Assembly (NCBI RefSeq): GCF_902459525.1
Contig: NZ_LR699166.1
Coordinates: forward strand, 1,093,501-1,157,500
Reading direction: 5' to 3'
DNA from: Sideroxydans sp. CL21
GTDB taxonomy: Bacteria > Pseudomonadota > Gammaproteobacteria > Burkholderiales > Gallionellaceae
DNA: 64,000 bases
In this document: one piece after another, positions 51,514-61,601 of the stretch
Numbering within the stretch: position 1 is the first letter of the stretch
Layout: each line of letters opens with the position of its first letter
Translations under genes and position numbers: made by a program
Notes under the pieces: generated by a model
What the model was told of the DNA's origin: nothing
What the model saw: the letters and a program-made list of their open reading frames with translations, nothing else
The model's database searches: none

Positions 51514-52308
51514 ATGCTTCCAATAAAAGTATTGCCGAATGAGAGTTCATCCGCCGCAACTGATACACCCGGATGCAACCGCTGCAAGGATACGGAGGAG
51601 TTGGATTTCGATTTTTCTTTTGCCTACCAGCCCATTGTCGATTTTCACGCCCGCGCCGTCTTTGCGCACGAGGCATTGGTGCGCGGGGTAAACGGCGAGT
51701 CTGCCGCCTCGGTGCTGGCCAGAGTCAACGATGAAAACCGTTACCGGTTCGATCAAGCGTGCCGGGTAAAGGCGGTCAAGGGCGCGGCCGAGCTGGGCAT
51801 CAAGGAGTTGTTGTCGATCAACTTTCTTCCCAACGCCGTGTACCAGCCCGAAGCATGCATACGATCTACATTTGAAGCGGCACACAAATACAATTTTCCC
51901 AAAGAGCGCATTATTTTCGAAGTCGTCGAGGGGGAGAACGTCGCCGACCGGCCGCATCTGATCAATATATTTGAAGAATACAAACGCTTCGGTTTCAAGA
52001 CCGCCATCGACGATTTCGGCGCGGGTTACGCCGGCCTGAACCTGCTGGCGGAGTTTCAGCCGGATATCGTGAAGATCGACATGGACCTGGTGCGGAATAT
52101 CAACGACAGCAAGCCCAAACAGGCCATCGTAGAAGGCATTGTGCATATGTGTCATCAATTGGGGATCAGGGTCCTGGCCGAGGGAATAGAAACCGGGGCA
52201 GAGCGCGATTTCCTGGTGGGCAGCGGCGTGTCGCTTCTGCAGGGATACCTCTTCTGCAAACCTGCGTTCAAGGCAATTGGCCAGATCGACACTGCTGCCT
52301 GGACTTAG
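51514..52308 (+). CDS. EAL-domain c-di-GMP phosphodiesterase
   Basis: 264 residues, single EAL domain. Catalytic residues appear present: E53 (HEALVRG), N103 (SINFLP), E136 (FEVVEGEN), D166/D167 (DDFGAGY), K187 (IVKIDMD) and E223 (LAEGIET). It belongs to the YcgF/BLUF-associated style of EAL. The N-terminus has a CxxC (GCNRC) that could bind metal. No sensor domain. Convergent with the degenerate EAL protein. Confidence 0.88.
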   Translation: MLPIKVLPNESSSAATDTPGCNRCKDTEELDFDFSFAYQPIVDFHARAVFAHEALVRGVNGESAASVLARVNDENRYRFDQACRVKAVKGAAELGIKELLSINFLPNAVYQPEACIRSTFEAAHKYNFPKERIIFEVVEGENVADRPHLINIFEEYKRFGFKTAIDDFGAGYAGLNLLAEFQPDIVKIDMDLVRNINDSKPKQAIVEGIVHMCHQLGIRVLAEGIETGAERDFLVGSGVSLLQGYLFCKPAFKAIGQIDTAAWT

Positions 52309-52338
52309 CGGTGCGACAACAAGTCCCGGCGGCTGATG

Positions 52339-53853
52339 CTATTCGGATAAGGGGCGGGGTTTCGATATCCCAAAACCCTGCGCATAATCGATGCCGACTT
52401 CTCTCAGTTTGGCTATCGTTTCTTCGTTCTCCACCAATTCGGCGATCGTTTTTACGCCGATCAATTTTGCCACCCGGTTGATGGCCGTTATTTTCGCAAG
52501 CTCGACCGGGTCCCGCAGTATATTGAATATGATGCTGCCGTCGATTTTCAAAAACTCCACACGGAAGCCCCGGATCAGATCGAACGATATCCTGTCATGA
52601 CCGAAGCCGCTGATCGCCAGGAGAGAGCCGCATTGCCTGATCCGTTGCGCGAATTCGGCAATAGCCGTGGGGCGTGAGGTGAGTTCCGAATTCGGAATTT
52701 CAAAGCACAGGGCGGCACCGGGTACACCGTGTTCCATCAGGGTTAATTGCAGGAATTCGGGAAAACTGGGATCGCCTATTGTGGCATCCGATAAATTGAT
52801 GAAGAACACCGAATTCTTCATTTTCTCGTCCGGCGAATTCAGATGGGAGATCCATTCCGTCACGTGTTGCACTACCCATCGATCAAGATGCGGCATGAGG
52901 CCGTATTTTTCAGCGAGCGGGAAAAACGCCCCGGGCGGCATCATGCCTTCCTCTTCCTCGATCAATCGAACCAGGATTTCATAATGCAAGGCTTCGCCGG
53001 AATCAATCGCGAGGGGCGTGATGAGCTGGCAGTACAAACTGAAATCACCTTTCTCGATCGCTGCCTTGATGTTCATGACTTCCGTATGGCCGGAAATTTG
53101 TTCGGAGAATGATGCAACAAAGGTATCCTGGTTCGACGCTCCGTCGGGAATTGAAGTATCCACCTCGGAGTTGATGCCAGCCTTTTTCAATTCGGCATTG
53201 CCCTGCTTTTGCAGGTCGCCGGGAGAGGTGACGTCATTGATCAGCATGAAGAACCCGCTTACCTTGCCATTCTCGCCGAATTGCGGGATATGCTCGACGC
53301 GTAGCCGGTAAACAGTGCCATCCGGCATCTTCTGCATCCGTTCATACTGCACCTGATGCCCATCCAGGGACTTCCGGACTGAAGTCGCCGTTTCCTGGTA
53401 GACATTGGAACCGAGAATTTTACGGATGTGCTGACCATGAATTTGATCCGGCCGCAGATGCAGCCATTCCGTAAATGCCCGGTTGTGATATTGGCACTGT
53501 CCCTCCGTATCGAAAAATGCAACCATGATAGTCAACACTTCGTCGATCAAATGCAGCCGGGGATAGTTGATCAGAATCGTTTCATCGGCCCTTTTGCGGA
53601 GCAGTGTTTCATGTTCGAGCTTGTCTTTTACGGCGGACAACTGCGCCGTGCGTCTGGCGACAACCCACTCCACGTGCGATACGCGGGTTGCTTCGGCAAG
53701 GATCGCCGCCACGAGAATCCCGCCCAGAAAAGTGATCCATTGCAGGCCAAGTTCGGTAAAGTAAATTGCAAAAACGAGTGCTGCGGAAGTGGCAATGACG
53801 GCCAAGGCAGAGAAGAAGGGACGAACTGCGCGAAAGATAATGCGGAATTTCAT
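52339..53853 (-). CDS. Membrane PAS protein with degenerate EAL domain
   Basis: 504 residues. Two N-terminal spans (about 14-31, 40-53), a coiled coil, one PAS domain (about 105-210) and an EAL-fold domain (about 255-500). The EAL motif is EIL (292-294) and the DDFGxG metal loop has become ISGFGHD (414-420), so both catalytic aspartates are missing. It is probably not a phosphodiesterase and may bind c-di-GMP or a protein. PAS-EAL with no GGDEF. About 30 bp from the end of the intact EAL gene. Confidence 0.85.
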   Translation of the reverse strand: MKFRIIFRAVRPFFSALAVIATSAALVFAIYFTELGLQWITFLGGILVAAILAEATRVSHVEWVVARRTAQLSAVKDKLEHETLLRKRADETILINYPRLHLIDEVLTIMVAFFDTEGQCQYHNRAFTEWLHLRPDQIHGQHIRKILGSNVYQETATSVRKSLDGHQVQYERMQKMPDGTVYRLRVEHIPQFGENGKVSGFFMLINDVTSPGDLQKQGNAELKKAGINSEVDTSIPDGASNQDTFVASFSEQISGHTEVMNIKAAIEKGDFSLYCQLITPLAIDSGEALHYEILVRLIEEEEGMMPPGAFFPLAEKYGLMPHLDRWVVQHVTEWISHLNSPDEKMKNSVFFINLSDATIGDPSFPEFLQLTLMEHGVPGAALCFEIPNSELTSRPTAIAEFAQRIRQCGSLLAISGFGHDRISFDLIRGFRVEFLKIDGSIIFNILRDPVELAKITAINRVAKLIGVKTIAELVENEETIAKLREVGIDYAQGFGISKPRPLSE

Positions 53854-54056
53854 TAATCACTCCCTCGGTTTCGCATGTAAGTCCCGAATCGATAAGGGCC
53901 GTGTATTTTGGCCCGTGTTCAGTTTATCCCTGAATGGTGACGGTTATGTACAGTTCTCCGGCGTGGACTCGAATAGTCAAAACGACTATCCGTCATAGAG
54001 TTCCCCGTAATCATGCCTGAAGTGAGTCGGCATCCCGGCAAATTTGATTTTCAGCG

Positions 54057-55025
54057 TTAAAACTCGATGGAAGGCCGGAACACCAGTGTCGTCACATTGG
54101 TGCGCAAGTTCCGGAGCGGGCCGGAATATTCGTCCGGGCTGGTCCAGACAAAACCGATGTCCAGCGTCGGCGCGTAGCCCCACTGGGGCATCGGGACCTT
54201 TTTTCCCGCAATCAGTTCAAGGCGAACCATTTCCCCGCCGGTTTGCAGGAAGTACATGCGCATATCGTAATTGGCGTTCTCCATCCATTCGAGGAAGGAA
54301 TAACGCAGGTCTAGATTGCTCCGGTGCAGGCTGACATAAGTTACGTCGTTGACGGCCTTGTTGGTGTTGTAACGTGCACCTACGCGGAAACTCCAGGACA
54401 GTTTTTCGTCCGGATAATCGAGCTGGCCCTTGATCTTCCACTCGACCTCATACCAATCGTCCGGGATGAGGACGTTGTCCTTGATGTGCTTGTTGCCTGC
54501 GCTGAACAGATAGCCGGTGTAGCCATAGTTGTTCCCCTCGCGCTGTTCCTTCGGGCGATTCAGTTTTGCCACGTTACCGAAGAAGGCGGATACCGCCCAG
54601 GGTTCCTGAAAGTCCGGTGTGGCAGATTCCAGCAAGTTGATGCCGGTATTGCCGATCTCGGCTTGCCGGTAGAGTGACGGCGAGTGTGATTTGACAGCCG
54701 TACCCAGTGAAGCCAGCGGATACACACTTGCCTCCAGCACCATGTAGCGCGGTATGAGCGAACCTTGAATAAGCTTGCTGTAGATCTCCGACTCGTTGTC
54801 CGAGGTGATGACGGGGATGGGCTTGTCGGTGAGGGGAACGTTGTAGTCGATGTCAGTATATTTTGCGGAAGCTTCCAGTACCAGTTCAGACTTGCTTACC
54901 GCCTCGGCCGCGGCTTTACCCGAGAGGTCTTCCTTTGGAGCGACTTCAGCAGCAGGCGCAATCGACGTGTACAGGCAAAATGCGGCGGCGCAAATGAGAT
55001 GAAGATGATTCGGGAAAGAGCGCAT
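54057..55025 (-). CDS. Predicted outer-membrane beta-barrel protein, unknown family
   Basis: 322 residues. Signal peptide ending SIAPAAE, then an N-terminal helical stretch and alternating beta-strands (KLSWSFRVGARYNT, LDLRYSFLEWMENA, TLVFRPSIEF) with terminal Phe, as in Bam substrates. It may be a small porin or lipid-A-modification-type barrel. No close family recognised. Confidence 0.6.
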   Translation of the reverse strand: MRSFPNHLHLICAAAFCLYTSIAPAAEVAPKEDLSGKAAAEAVSKSELVLEASAKYTDIDYNVPLTDKPIPVITSDNESEIYSKLIQGSLIPRYMVLEASVYPLASLGTAVKSHSPSLYRQAEIGNTGINLLESATPDFQEPWAVSAFFGNVAKLNRPKEQREGNNYGYTGYLFSAGNKHIKDNVLIPDDWYEVEWKIKGQLDYPDEKLSWSFRVGARYNTNKAVNDVTYVSLHRSNLDLRYSFLEWMENANYDMRMYFLQTGGEMVRLELIAGKKVPMPQWGYAPTLDIGFVWTSPDEYSGPLRNLRTNVTTLVFRPSIEF

Positions 55026-55097
55026 GGGGTGGGATTCTATCTGTTGTAGCCTGCCGATAAAAGCGTGAGAGAATTCACCTTTATCAGGAGGACTATT

Positions 55098-55559
55098 TTG
55101 AAGAAACTCACTTTTGCCGACCTGACCAGGCTGAGCCAGGAAGCCCGGCAGTCACCGCGTCTGCGTGCCAACTCCAACCTGCACCGGGAGTTGAGCGATC
55201 CCATCCAGCGCCTCGCCATCGCCATGGAGCCGGACACGCTGATCCTGCCGCATCGCCACCCGCACACCTGGGAAGTGCTGACTGCCTTGCGCGGGCGCTT
55301 CACCGTTCTGGTGTTCAACGAAGCGGGCAGGGTCACCGAACGCGCGGAGCTGGGCGAAGATACCGGCGTGGTGGAGATACCCGCGGGTGCCTGGCATGCC
55401 GTGCTGTCGCGCGATACGGGGGCGGTGATCTTCGAGGTGAAGCACGGGCCTTATGCACCCATCTCCGATGCGGATGTTGCTGCCTGGAGCAAGGGGCGCA
55501 CCGCCGCAGAATTGAATGCGTGGTACGCCCTGGCCCAGGTCGGCGACGAAATCGCCTGA
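55098..55559 (+). CDS. WbuC-family cupin protein
   Basis: About 153 residues starting TTG after AGGAGGA. LPHRHPHTWEVLTALRGRF contains the cupin histidines and matches WbuC-like cupins, first noted in O-antigen clusters. There is no O-antigen gene here. Metal-dependent enzyme or binding protein of unknown substrate. Convergent with prpE (16 bp). Confidence 0.8.
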   Translation: MKKLTFADLTRLSQEARQSPRLRANSNLHRELSDPIQRLAIAMEPDTLILPHRHPHTWEVLTALRGRFTVLVFNEAGRVTERAELGEDTGVVEIPAGAWHAVLSRDTGAVIFEVKHGPYAPISDADVAAWSKGRTAAELNAWYALAQVGDEIA

Positions 55560-55575
55560 CCGAGAAACGGCCGGC

Positions 55576-57465
55576 TTACGCGACGAACTGCTTGCTGCGC
55601 AGTGTCTCGATAATCTCGGGTATCACGCCCGAATCGTCGATGGTCGACGGCACCGTATACGCCTTGCCGTTGATGATGTTGCACAGTGTCTTGCGCAGCG
55701 TCTTGCCGGAGCGGGTCTTGGGCAGGCGTGCGAGGATTACCGTGTCCTTGTAGCAAGTGATCGCGCCGATGGCTTCGCGCACGCGGGTCACCAGCTCTTT
55801 TTGCAGCACGATCTCATCGATCGTCGCACCCGACTTGAGCACGACCAGTCCCATCGGCACTTGTCCCTTGAGATCGTCGTCGCGCGCGATGACGGCACAT
55901 TCCGCCACCGCCGGATGGGTAGCGATCACTTCCTCGATCTCGCCGGTGGACAGGCGGTGGCCGGCCACGTTGATCACATCGTCCACGCGTCCCATCACGA
56001 ACACATAACCGTCCGCGTCAATATAGCCGCCGTCGCCGGTGGCGTAATAGCCTGGGAACATGCTGAGGTAGCCTTCGCCGAATTTCTTGTCGTCACCCCA
56101 GACCTTGTTCAGGCAGGACGGCGGCAAGGGCAGCTTGATGGCGATGTAACCCTGCGTGCCGCGTGCGACCTGGTGTCCGCTCTCGTCCAGAATTTGCACG
56201 TTGAAGCCGGGTACAGGCATGGTGGACGAACCGGACTTGACCGGCATCGGCTCTACGCCGCGCAGGTTGGCCGTGATCGCCCAGCCGGTCTCGGTCTGCC
56301 ACCAGTGATCGATGACCGGCTTGCCGCTGACTTCGGTGAGCCAGGCTTCGGTCGGGGGATCGAGGCGTTCGCCGGCAGAGAAAATGGTCAGCAACTTGCT
56401 CAGGTCGTACGGCTTCATGAGCAGCGCTTGCGGGTCTTCCTTCTTCACGGCGCGGAATGCGGTCGGTGCCGTGAACAATGCTTTCACGCCGTATTCGGCG
56501 CAGACGCGCCAGAGCGCACCGGCATCCGGCGTCATGATCGGCTTGCCTTCGTACACGACCGTGGTGCAGCCATGCAGCAGTGGGGCGTAAACGATATAGG
56601 AGTGTCCTACCACCCAGCCCACGTCGGACGAGGCCCAGAACACTTCGCCCGGTTTCATGTCGTAGATCGCGCTCATGCTGTATTTCAGCGCCACGGCGTG
56701 TCCGCCGTTCTCGCGCACCACCCCCTTGGGTTTGCCTGTGGTGCCTGAGGTATAGAGGATATACAGCGGATCGCTGCCTTTGACCGGTGTGCAGCCGACC
56801 GGTTTTGCTTTGGCCAGCAACGACGTCCACTCGTGGTCGCGCCCGGGTGTCAGGGCTGCGACCGCCTGCGGACGTTGGAAGATGACGCAGCATTCCGGCT
56901 TGTGCTTCGCCAATTCGAACGCTTTGTCGATTAGCGGTTTGTATTCGATGATGCGTTTGACCTCGATGCCGCAGGAGGCGGTGAGGATGACTTTCGGTTT
57001 GGCATCGTCGATGCGCAATGCGAGTTCGGGCGGCGCAAAGCCGCCGAACACGACGGAGTGGATTGCACCCAGACGGGCTACTGCCAGCATGCTGATGACC
57101 GCTTCGGGGATCATCGGCATGTAGATGATGACGCGGTCGCCTTTCACCACACCCAGGTCGGCCAGCATCCCGGCGGTGCGCGCCACCGCATCGGTCAGTT
57201 CGGCGTAGGTGTACTTCGCCTTGGTATTGGTGACGGGAGAGTCGAATATGAGCGCCAGCTGATCGCCGCGCCCGCTCTTCACGTGATGGTCCAGCGCCAT
57301 GTAGGCGGTGTTCATTTCCCCGTCAGCGAACCAGTAGCCGACGCCTTCTTCATCGCGCGTCAGGATCTGCTGCGGGAACTTGAACCAATCCAGGTCTTCG
57401 GCCTGTTTGCGCCAGAAGCCCTCCGGATCGTTCATCGAACGTTGGTATTCGGCTTGGTAACTCAT
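55576..57465 (-). CDS. prpE: Propionyl-CoA synthetase PrpE
   Basis: 629 residues of the acyl-CoA synthetase family: P-loop YILYTSGTTGKPKG, WWQTETGW, and the C-terminal lysine in PKTRSGKTLRKT (site of regulatory acylation in homologues). The N-terminus YQAEYQRSMNDPEGFWRKQA fits the PrpE/Acs group; context decides for propionate. Activates propionate to propionyl-CoA at the entry of the methylcitrate cycle. 63 bp after prpF. Ribosome site GGAGGAGTC. Confidence 0.93.
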   Translation of the reverse strand: MSYQAEYQRSMNDPEGFWRKQAEDLDWFKFPQQILTRDEEGVGYWFADGEMNTAYMALDHHVKSGRGDQLALIFDSPVTNTKAKYTYAELTDAVARTAGMLADLGVVKGDRVIIYMPMIPEAVISMLAVARLGAIHSVVFGGFAPPELALRIDDAKPKVILTASCGIEVKRIIEYKPLIDKAFELAKHKPECCVIFQRPQAVAALTPGRDHEWTSLLAKAKPVGCTPVKGSDPLYILYTSGTTGKPKGVVRENGGHAVALKYSMSAIYDMKPGEVFWASSDVGWVVGHSYIVYAPLLHGCTTVVYEGKPIMTPDAGALWRVCAEYGVKALFTAPTAFRAVKKEDPQALLMKPYDLSKLLTIFSAGERLDPPTEAWLTEVSGKPVIDHWWQTETGWAITANLRGVEPMPVKSGSSTMPVPGFNVQILDESGHQVARGTQGYIAIKLPLPPSCLNKVWGDDKKFGEGYLSMFPGYYATGDGGYIDADGYVFVMGRVDDVINVAGHRLSTGEIEEVIATHPAVAECAVIARDDDLKGQVPMGLVVLKSGATIDEIVLQKELVTRVREAIGAITCYKDTVILARLPKTRSGKTLRKTLCNIINGKAYTVPSTIDDSGVIPEIIETLRSKQFVA

Positions 57466-57528
57466 CTTGACTCCTCCCTGATAGTGCAGCCCACGCGGGC
57501 AAACAAAGTTTTTTGGTTAAAACGATTC

Positions 57529-58716
57529 TCAAAAACTGTCGCCTGGAATACGTACCCAGCCTTCCATCAGCACGCGTGCGCTGCGGCTCATGGTGACTTT
57601 CTCGACTTTCCAGTCGCCACCGTTCTTGCTGGCAGCTGCACCGACTCTCAATGTGCCGGAGGGATGCCCGAACTTCACCACATCGCGTTCACCACCGCCC
57701 GCGGCCAGATTCACTAGCGTGCCGGGGATCGCTGCTGCTGTGCCGATCGCCACTGCTGCCGTGCCCATCATGGCATGGTGCAGTTTTCCCATCGACAGGG
57801 CGCGCACCAGCAGATCGACTTCGGCAGCGCTGATCTTCTTGCCGCTGGAGGCCACATAGTCGGCAGGTGGCGCAACAAAAGCGACCTTCGGGGTATGTTG
57901 GCGGGTTGCGGCTTCTTCCGGGGTTTTGATCAAACCCATGCGCAATGCGCCCGCCACGCGGATCTTCTCGAAACGTGCCAGCGCGGCCGGGTCGGTATTG
58001 ATGGCTTCTCGCAATTCGGTACCCGTGTAACCAATGTCCGCCGCATTCACGAACACGGTCGGGATGCCGGCGGTGATCATGGTGGCCTTGAAGGTGCCGA
58101 CACCAGGCACTTCCAGATCGTCGACCAGATTGCCGGTCGGGAACAGGCTGCCGCCTTCTTCACTGTCATCGGAGGGATCCATGAACTCCAGCACGATCTC
58201 CGCGGCCGGGAAGGTCACGCCATCCAGCTCGAAATCGCCGGTCTCCTGCACCTGACCGTTGCTGACCGGCACATGGGCGATGATGGTCTTGCTGATGTTG
58301 GCCTGCCAGATGCGCACGGTGCAGGCACCATCCTGCGCAAGACGTGCAGCATCGATATATCCGGCATGGATCGCGAAAGCCCCCGCACCTGTGGACAGGT
58401 TGCCGCAGTTGCCGCTCCAGTCGACGAAGTCTTTATCGATGGAGATCTGGCCGTAGAGGTAATCCACGTCATGGCCGGGGCGTGAGCTTTTCGACAGGAT
58501 CACGCACTTGCTGGTACTGGAGGTCGCGCCTCCCATGCCGTCGATCTGCGCGGCGTAGGGGTCGGGACTGCCGATCACGCGCTGGAACAGTTTGTCGCGC
58601 GCCTTGCCCGGTACCTGTGCCGCTTTCGGCAGGTCTTCCAGCCGGAAGAACACACCCTTGGAGGTGCCGCCACGCATATAGGTGGCGGGGATTTTGATTT
58701 GCGGAACTTGAGACAC
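57529..58716 (-). CDS. prpF: 2-methylaconitate cis-trans isomerase PrpF
   Basis: 395 residues: IPATYMRGGTSKGVFFRLED, MGGATSSTSKCVI and NCGNLSTGAGAFAIHAGYI are PrpF hallmarks (DapF-like fold). Required with AcnD to isomerise the 2-methylaconitate it makes. Next to a tautomerase gene 13 bp upstream. Confidence 0.95.
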   Translation of the reverse strand: MSQVPQIKIPATYMRGGTSKGVFFRLEDLPKAAQVPGKARDKLFQRVIGSPDPYAAQIDGMGGATSSTSKCVILSKSSRPGHDVDYLYGQISIDKDFVDWSGNCGNLSTGAGAFAIHAGYIDAARLAQDGACTVRIWQANISKTIIAHVPVSNGQVQETGDFELDGVTFPAAEIVLEFMDPSDDSEEGGSLFPTGNLVDDLEVPGVGTFKATMITAGIPTVFVNAADIGYTGTELREAINTDPAALARFEKIRVAGALRMGLIKTPEEAATRQHTPKVAFVAPPADYVASSGKKISAAEVDLLVRALSMGKLHHAMMGTAAVAIGTAAAIPGTLVNLAAGGGERDVVKFGHPSGTLRVGAAASKNGGDWKVEKVTMSRSARVLMEGWVRIPGDSF

Positions 58717-58729
58717 AATTTACCTCACT

Positions 58730-58933
58730 TTATGCAGAGCGCTTGCGCAACTCGGTGACTTGTTCAAAACCGATGCCCCAGTTGTCAGTATTGACTTCAT
58801 CAATCACCACCACAGTGGTGGCTGGGTTTTTGCCCAGTACATCAACCAGTAGTTGCGTCGCCCCTTGAATCAACCGTTGCTTTTGTTCTTTGGTCACACC
58901 TTCATTGGTAATTTTGATGTTCACGTAAGGCAT
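58730..58933 (-). CDS. 4-oxalocrotonate tautomerase-like protein
   Basis: 67 residues starting MPYVNIKI, so Pro1 is available as the catalytic base after Met removal. Continues with EGVTKEQKQRLIQGATQLL, the usual 4-OT pattern. It sits between acnD and prpF with gaps of 14 and 13 bp and must be cotranscribed. A keto-enol or isomerase step on methylaconitate-type intermediates is possible, but not established. Confidence 0.88.
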   Translation of the reverse strand: MPYVNIKITNEGVTKEQKQRLIQGATQLLVDVLGKNPATTVVVIDEVNTDNWGIGFEQVTELRKRSA

Positions 58934-58947
58934 AGTTTGCTCTCCAT

Positions 58948-61554
58948 TTATGCTGCTCCTTCGAGGAAGTCCTGCGCAAAGCGTTGCAGTACACCGCCCG
59001 CATTGTAGACACGTACTTCAGCGGCGGTATCCAGACGGCAGGTGACAGGAATGCGCACCGTTTCGCCATTCTTGCGGTGCATGATCACAGTCAGGTTCGC
59101 GCGCGGAGCGATGTCGCCTTCCACGTCATAGATCTCGGTACCGTCGATGGCGTAGGTCTTGCGGGTATCGCCCGCCTTGAACTCCAGCGGCAGCACGCCC
59201 ATGCCGACCAGATTGGTACGGTGGATACGCTCGAAACCTTCGGCAACGATGGCTTCCACACCGGCCAGCCGCACGCCTTTGGCCGCCCAGTCGCGCGAAG
59301 AGCCCTGGCCGTAGTCGGCACCCGCCACGATGATCAGGTTCTGCTTGCGACCCATGTAGGTCTCGATGGCTTCCCACATACGCATCACCTTTCCGTCCGG
59401 CTCCACACGGGCGAGGGAACCTTGCTTCACTTTACCGTCAACCACTGCCATTTCGTTGATCAGTTGAGGGTTGGCAAAGGTGGCGCGTTGCGCGGTCAGG
59501 TGGTCACCACGGTGTGTCGCATAGGAGTTGAAGTCCTCTTCCGGCAGGCCCATCTTCGCCAGATATTCACCGGCAGCAGAGTCGGCCATAATCGCGTTCG
59601 AAGGTGACAGGTGGTCAGTGGTGATGTTGTCCGGCAGTACTGCAAGCGGACGCATCCCTTTCATGGTGCGTTCGCCGGCCAGCGCGCCTTCCCAATACGG
59701 CGGACGACGGATGTAGGTGGACTGCGGACGCCAGTCGTACAACGGGCTCTTCGCCGCTTCAATCACTCCAAGATCGAACATCGGGAGATAGATCTGCTTG
59801 AACTGTTCCGGCTTCACGCAAGCAGCAACGACGGCGTCGATCTCCTCGTCGGAAGGCCAGACGTCTTTCAGCGTGACCGGCTTGCCGGATTTGTCGGTGC
59901 CCAGCGCATCCTGCTCGATGTCGAAGCGGACAGTACCCGCGATCGCGTAAGCGACCACCAGCGGCGGCGAAGCCAGAAAGGCTTGCTTCGCATACGGGTG
60001 GATACGACCGTCGAAGTTGCGGTTGCCGGACAGCACGGCGGTGGCGTACAGGTCGCGGTCTATGATCTCCTGCTGGATCTTCGGGTCGAGTGCGCCGGAC
60101 ATGCCGTTGCAGGTGGTGCAGGCGAATCCGACGATACCGAAACCCAGCTTCTCCAGTTCAGTTAGCAGGCCCGCTTCCTTCAGGTACAACTCGGCGACTT
60201 TGGAGCCGGGCGCAAAAGAAGTCTTGACCCAGGGCTTGCGAACCAGCCCGAGCGCGTTGGCTTTCTTCGCCAGCAAAGCAGCTGCAACCACGTTGCGCGG
60301 GTTGGAGGTGTTGGTGCAGGAAGTGATGGCGGCGATGATGACGGCACCATCCGGCATCAGACCTTGCGCCTCTTCGGTCTTGCCTGCCGCAAGTTTTGCT
60401 TCGTCCGCAATGCCGCGCTCGTGGAGTGCGGACGTCGGCAGACGGCGGTGCGGATTGGATGGGCCGGCCATGTTGCGCACCACGCTGGACAGATCAAATT
60501 CCAGCACGCGCTCGTAATCGGCGGCAACCATCTGATCCGCCCACAGGCCGGTGGTCCTGGCGTAGTTCTCCACGAGGGCAACCTGCTCGGGTTCGCGGCC
60601 GGTCAGTTTCAGGTAGGTGATGGTTTGCGCGTCGATGTAGAACATCGCCGCCGTCGCGCCGTATTCCGGGCACATATTGGAGATGGTCGCGCGGTCGCCG
60701 ATGGTGAGGCTGTCCGCGCCTGCCCCGAAGAATTCGACCCAGGCGCCGACCACCTTTTCCCGGCGCAAAAACTCGGTCAGCGCCAGCACGATGTCGGTGG
60801 CCGTGATGCCGGGCTGACGCTTGCCAACCAGTTTGACGCCAACGATATCAGGCAGGCGCATCATGGAAGGGAGGCCCAGCATGACGGTTTCGGCTTCCAG
60901 ACCGCCGACGCCGATGGCGATCACGCCCAGTGAGTCGACGTGCGGGGTGTGGGAGTCGGTCCCCACGCAGGTATCGGGGAAGGCAACGCCGTCACGCGCC
61001 TGTATCACCGGCGACATCTTTTCCAGATTGATCTGGTGCATGATGCCGTTACCGGCTGGGATCACGTCAACGTTCTTGAACGCAGTCTTGGTCCACTCGA
61101 TGAAGTGGAAGCGGTCTTCGTTGCGACGGTCTTCGATCTCGCGGTTCTTGCGGAATGCATCCTTGTCGAAACCGGCAGCTTCCACGGCCAGCGAGTGGTC
61201 GACGATCAGCTGGGTCGGTACCACCGGGTTGACCAATGCAGGGTCGCCACCCTGCTCGGCGATCGCGTCACGCAAACCGGCGAGGTCTACCAAGGCGGTC
61301 TGGCCGAGGATGTCGTGGCAAACGACGCGGGCGGGATACCACGGGAAATCCAGGTCGCGTTTGCGTTCGATCAGTTGTTTCAGCGCATCGGTCAATGCTT
61401 CCGGTTCGCAGCGGCGCACCAGTTGTTCTGCCAGCACTTTGGAAGTGTAGGGCAGCTTGGCATAAGCGCCGGGCTGGATGGCTTCGACTGCCGCCCGGGT
61501 GTCGAAGTAGTCCAGCTTGGTTCCGGCCAAAGGCTTACGGTATTGGGTATTCAT
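58948..61554 (-). CDS. acnD: 2-methylcitrate dehydratase AcnD (Fe-S)
   Basis: 868 residues of the aconitase superfamily with cluster cysteines in SCTNTSNPR and ACTTCNGMSG, substrate segment IIVAGADYGQGSSRDWAAKG and a C-terminal swivel domain. Length and neighbours (prpC, prpF) identify AcnD rather than AcnA. Dehydrates 2-methylcitrate; needs PrpF. A stem-loop lies between prpC and this gene. Confidence 0.95.
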   Translation of the reverse strand: MNTQYRKPLAGTKLDYFDTRAAVEAIQPGAYAKLPYTSKVLAEQLVRRCEPEALTDALKQLIERKRDLDFPWYPARVVCHDILGQTALVDLAGLRDAIAEQGGDPALVNPVVPTQLIVDHSLAVEAAGFDKDAFRKNREIEDRRNEDRFHFIEWTKTAFKNVDVIPAGNGIMHQINLEKMSPVIQARDGVAFPDTCVGTDSHTPHVDSLGVIAIGVGGLEAETVMLGLPSMMRLPDIVGVKLVGKRQPGITATDIVLALTEFLRREKVVGAWVEFFGAGADSLTIGDRATISNMCPEYGATAAMFYIDAQTITYLKLTGREPEQVALVENYARTTGLWADQMVAADYERVLEFDLSSVVRNMAGPSNPHRRLPTSALHERGIADEAKLAAGKTEEAQGLMPDGAVIIAAITSCTNTSNPRNVVAAALLAKKANALGLVRKPWVKTSFAPGSKVAELYLKEAGLLTELEKLGFGIVGFACTTCNGMSGALDPKIQQEIIDRDLYATAVLSGNRNFDGRIHPYAKQAFLASPPLVVAYAIAGTVRFDIEQDALGTDKSGKPVTLKDVWPSDEEIDAVVAACVKPEQFKQIYLPMFDLGVIEAAKSPLYDWRPQSTYIRRPPYWEGALAGERTMKGMRPLAVLPDNITTDHLSPSNAIMADSAAGEYLAKMGLPEEDFNSYATHRGDHLTAQRATFANPQLINEMAVVDGKVKQGSLARVEPDGKVMRMWEAIETYMGRKQNLIIVAGADYGQGSSRDWAAKGVRLAGVEAIVAEGFERIHRTNLVGMGVLPLEFKAGDTRKTYAIDGTEIYDVEGDIAPRANLTVIMHRKNGETVRIPVTCRLDTAAEVRVYNAGGVLQRFAQDFLEGAA

Positions 61555-61601
61555 AGTGTCCTTCTGTGAGAACGTGTACGAGCTTGATGCGGGTGCTGGA
61601 A

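Noticed and set aside
55516-56748. 410-residue plus-strand open frame
   Set aside because: Antisense shadow of prpE.
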